From assembly GCA_900554935.1 (NCBI GenBank), contig USJF01000010.1, positions 1-16,634 of the forward strand: 16,634 nucleotides of DNA, read 5' to 3'. Positions 16,142 to 16,634 of this stretch are shown here, piece after piece (the stretch's first letter is position 1; every line of letters begins with the position of its first letter). Both the position numbers and the translations under genes were made by a program. The notes beneath the pieces are model-generated. The model worked only from the letters and a program-made list of their open reading frames with translations. It was not told the origin of the DNA and made no database searches. This DNA is from an uncultured Porphyromonas sp. Its GTDB lineage: Bacteria; Bacteroidota; Bacteroidia; Bacteroidales; Porphyromonadaceae.

Positions 16142-16634
16142 ATGCAAGAGGAAAATAAACAGGCGGGGAGGGTAATTGAGGTAAATCTGGAAAAGCAGAT
16201 GAAGTCGGCATACATTGACTATGCCATGTCTGTGATTGTGAGTCGTGCATTGCCTGATGTGCGTGATGGTTTTAAACCCGTGCATAGGCGTATCCTCTAT
16301 GGGATGAATGAGCTCGGTAATACACCCGATAAGCCTTATAAGAAGTGTGCTCGTACCGTAGGTGATGTGATGGGTAAGTATCACCCTCATGGCGATAGCT
16401 CAATATATCTAGCTTTGGTGCGCTTGGCACAGGAGTGGAGTATGCGCTACACGTTGGTGGATCCTCATGGCAACTTCGGCTCAGTGGACGGTGATGGTCC
16501 TGCAGCGATGCGATACACGGAGAGTAGGTTAGCTCCATTGGCTATGGAGATGCTCTCTGATATTAATAAGGAGACGGTGGACATGGTGCCTAACTACGAT
16601 GATTCCACTGTAGAGCCCTCAGTGCTCCCAAGCC
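16142..16634 (+). CDS. gyrA: DNA gyrase subunit A, N-terminal part
   Basis: The first 164 codons are present; the gene leaves the right edge. The product is the DNA-breaking subunit of gyrase, which with GyrB introduces negative supercoils. The N-terminus reads [20 protein letters not shown], then [16 protein letters not shown]-like sequence (here [18 protein letters not shown]) and [14 protein letters not shown] (42-55). HPHGD is at 81-85 and [10 protein letters not shown] holds the catalytic Tyr125. Conservation with bacterial GyrA is very high, and the linkage [11 protein letters not shown] is typical of gyrase. Ser86 occupies the quinolone-contact position (E. coli Ser83), but Leu90 stands where E. 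coli has Asp87. The ATG at 16142 is the natural start by homology; an ATG at 16099 is out of frame. The GyrA box and C-terminal domain lie outside the window. Confidence 0.96.
   Translation, partial: MQEENKQAGRVIEVNLEKQMKSAYIDYAMSVIVSRALPDVRDGFKPVHRRILYGMNELGNTPDKPYKKCARTVGDVMGKYHPHGDSSIYLALVRLAQEWSMRYTLVDPHGNFGSVDGDGPAAMRYTESRLAPLAMEMLSDINKETVDMVPNYDDSTVEPSVLPS

Overview
The window looks like chromosomal DNA of a Bacteroidota bacterium, most likely in or near Porphyromonas. This rests on the protein character (a PorT-family barrel, a DUF3316-like secreted protein, an S41 lipoprotein protease of Bacteroidales type), on promoters of the Bacteroidetes form TTG-N19/20-TAnnTTTG, and on the lack of strong Shine-Dalgarno sequences. 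The genus is inferred from general resemblance and was not tested by a search.

The layout is four alternating gene blocks. Block 1 (1-3795, minus strand) reads parC (topoisomerase IV subunit A), then a secreted DUF3316-like protein, then an S41-type lipoprotein protease that runs off the left edge. The three genes overlap each other by 8 and 4 bases. Block 2 (4529-11865, plus strand) is a compact run alaS-aroB-lon-ychF with gaps of 4, 29 and 2 bases. It is probably one transcript that joins alanyl-tRNA charging, the shikimate pathway, ATP-dependent proteolysis and a ribosome-associated ATPase. It ends at a perfect 18-bp stem-loop that also serves the convergent gene. Block 3 (11953-15515, minus strand) holds a single AraC-type regulator with its own promoter and, upstream of it, a two-gene envelope operon: a secreted protein with three LysM-like modules and a type I periplasmic-binding-like domain, then a PorT-family outer-membrane barrel joined by a TGATG junction. 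Block 4 (16142 to the right edge, plus strand) is the start of gyrA.

The most unusual content is not coding. Each of the two divergent intergenic regions (3796-4528 and 15516-16141) holds a short tandem array of palindromic units: five units of 23 bp at 4045-4159 and four units of 22 bp at 15864-15949. The two arrays differ in sequence but share their architecture. They have almost the same period, each unit is an interrupted palindrome, and the leftmost unit is inverted relative to the others, so strong hairpins or cruciforms can form. Both lie beside a type IIA topoisomerase gene (parC, gyrA). They may be a family of mobile or structural repeats, or supercoiling-responsive or insulating elements. 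No function is established here.
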